DNA of 6,224 nucleotides from Bacteroidota bacterium (lineage in GTDB: Bacteria > Bacteroidota > Bacteroidia > Bacteroidales > Paludibacteraceae). This document shows positions 6,205-6,224 of this stretch, piece by piece. Positions within the stretch are counted from its first letter, which is position 1, and each line of letters opens with the position of its first letter. Position numbers and translations under genes: made by a program. The stretch covers positions 1 to 6,224 of the forward strand of contig JAEWUM010000017.1 in the NCBI GenBank assembly GCA_023459355.1, read 5' to 3'. The notes beneath the pieces were generated by a model. The model did not search any database and was not told where the DNA came from. It worked only from the letters and a program-made list of their open reading frames with translations.

Positions 6205-6224
6205 ATGCGATTTAAAGAATATAA
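6205..6224 (+). CDS. Transposase start, probably IS1182 family (six codons before the window ends)
   Basis: The ATG at 6205 opens a frame reading MRFKEY, then an incomplete AA- codon (Asn or Lys). IS1182-family transposases of Bacteroidetes, as I remember them, begin with a very similar M-[RK]-F-K-x-Y-N pattern. The promoter and the insertion-sequence end upstream support a transposase. Six codons alone cannot prove the family, and the frame could be broken beyond the edge. Confidence 0.5.

Larger units (their letters stand above)
6099..6224 (+). mobile_element. Left end of an insertion sequence, probably IS1182 family (truncated by the window)
   Basis: From 6099 the sequence begins GAGGCTGTCTCAAAA, a form I recognise as common at insertion-sequence ends in Bacteroidetes. 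It is followed by a hairpin with a T-run, a promoter, and an ATG opening a frame that starts MRFKEY, which fits the start of IS1182-type transposases from this phylum. The unit points rightward, opposite to every other gene here. The inner part, the other terminal repeat and any target duplication lie outside the window, so the exact boundary at 6099 and whether the element is complete cannot be judged. The family call is inference from the end sequence and six codons. Confidence 0.68.

Overview
The window reads as ordinary chromosome of a Bacteroidales bacterium, possibly near Parabacteroides, Dysgonomonas or Paludibacter (order inferred, genus not resolved). The evidence is the protein flavour, the large fused PurL, the MoxR–DUF58 gene pair, AT-rich leaders without Shine-Dalgarno sequences, and several Bacteroidetes-type promoters (TTTG-like at -33, TAnnTTTG-like at -7).

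All complete genes lie on the minus strand. Read in their direction of transcription (high to low coordinates), they are: a Bcp/PrxQ peroxiredoxin (6013-5561); a family I inorganic pyrophosphatase overlapping it by 4 bp (5564-5001); the 1235-residue FGAM synthetase PurL behind its own promoter (4925-1218); and, after a 139-bp AT-rich gap, a MoxR-type AAA+ ATPase (1078-83). Three bases after the MoxR stop begins a DUF58 protein that runs off the window at base 1. bcp and ppa form one translationally coupled unit, purL is probably its own unit, and moxR-DUF58 starts another.

The right end differs. From about 6099 the sequence looks like the terminus of an insertion sequence pointing away from the other genes. 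It has a GAGGCTGTCTCAAAA-type end, a hairpin with a T-run that would stop incoming transcription, a Bacteroidetes-type promoter, and the first six codons (MRFKEY) of what is probably an IS1182-family transposase. This end lies 85 bp upstream of the bcp start and leaves the predicted bcp core promoter intact.

Functionally the genes are housekeeping: peroxide detoxification, pyrophosphate hydrolysis, de novo purine synthesis, and an AAA+/DUF58 pair that in Bacteroidetes usually heads a Bat (von Willebrand factor A) operon. I see no CRISPR array, tRNA, rRNA, riboswitch or defence system, and no convincing undescribed system. No stretch of more than 300 bases lacks a gene.
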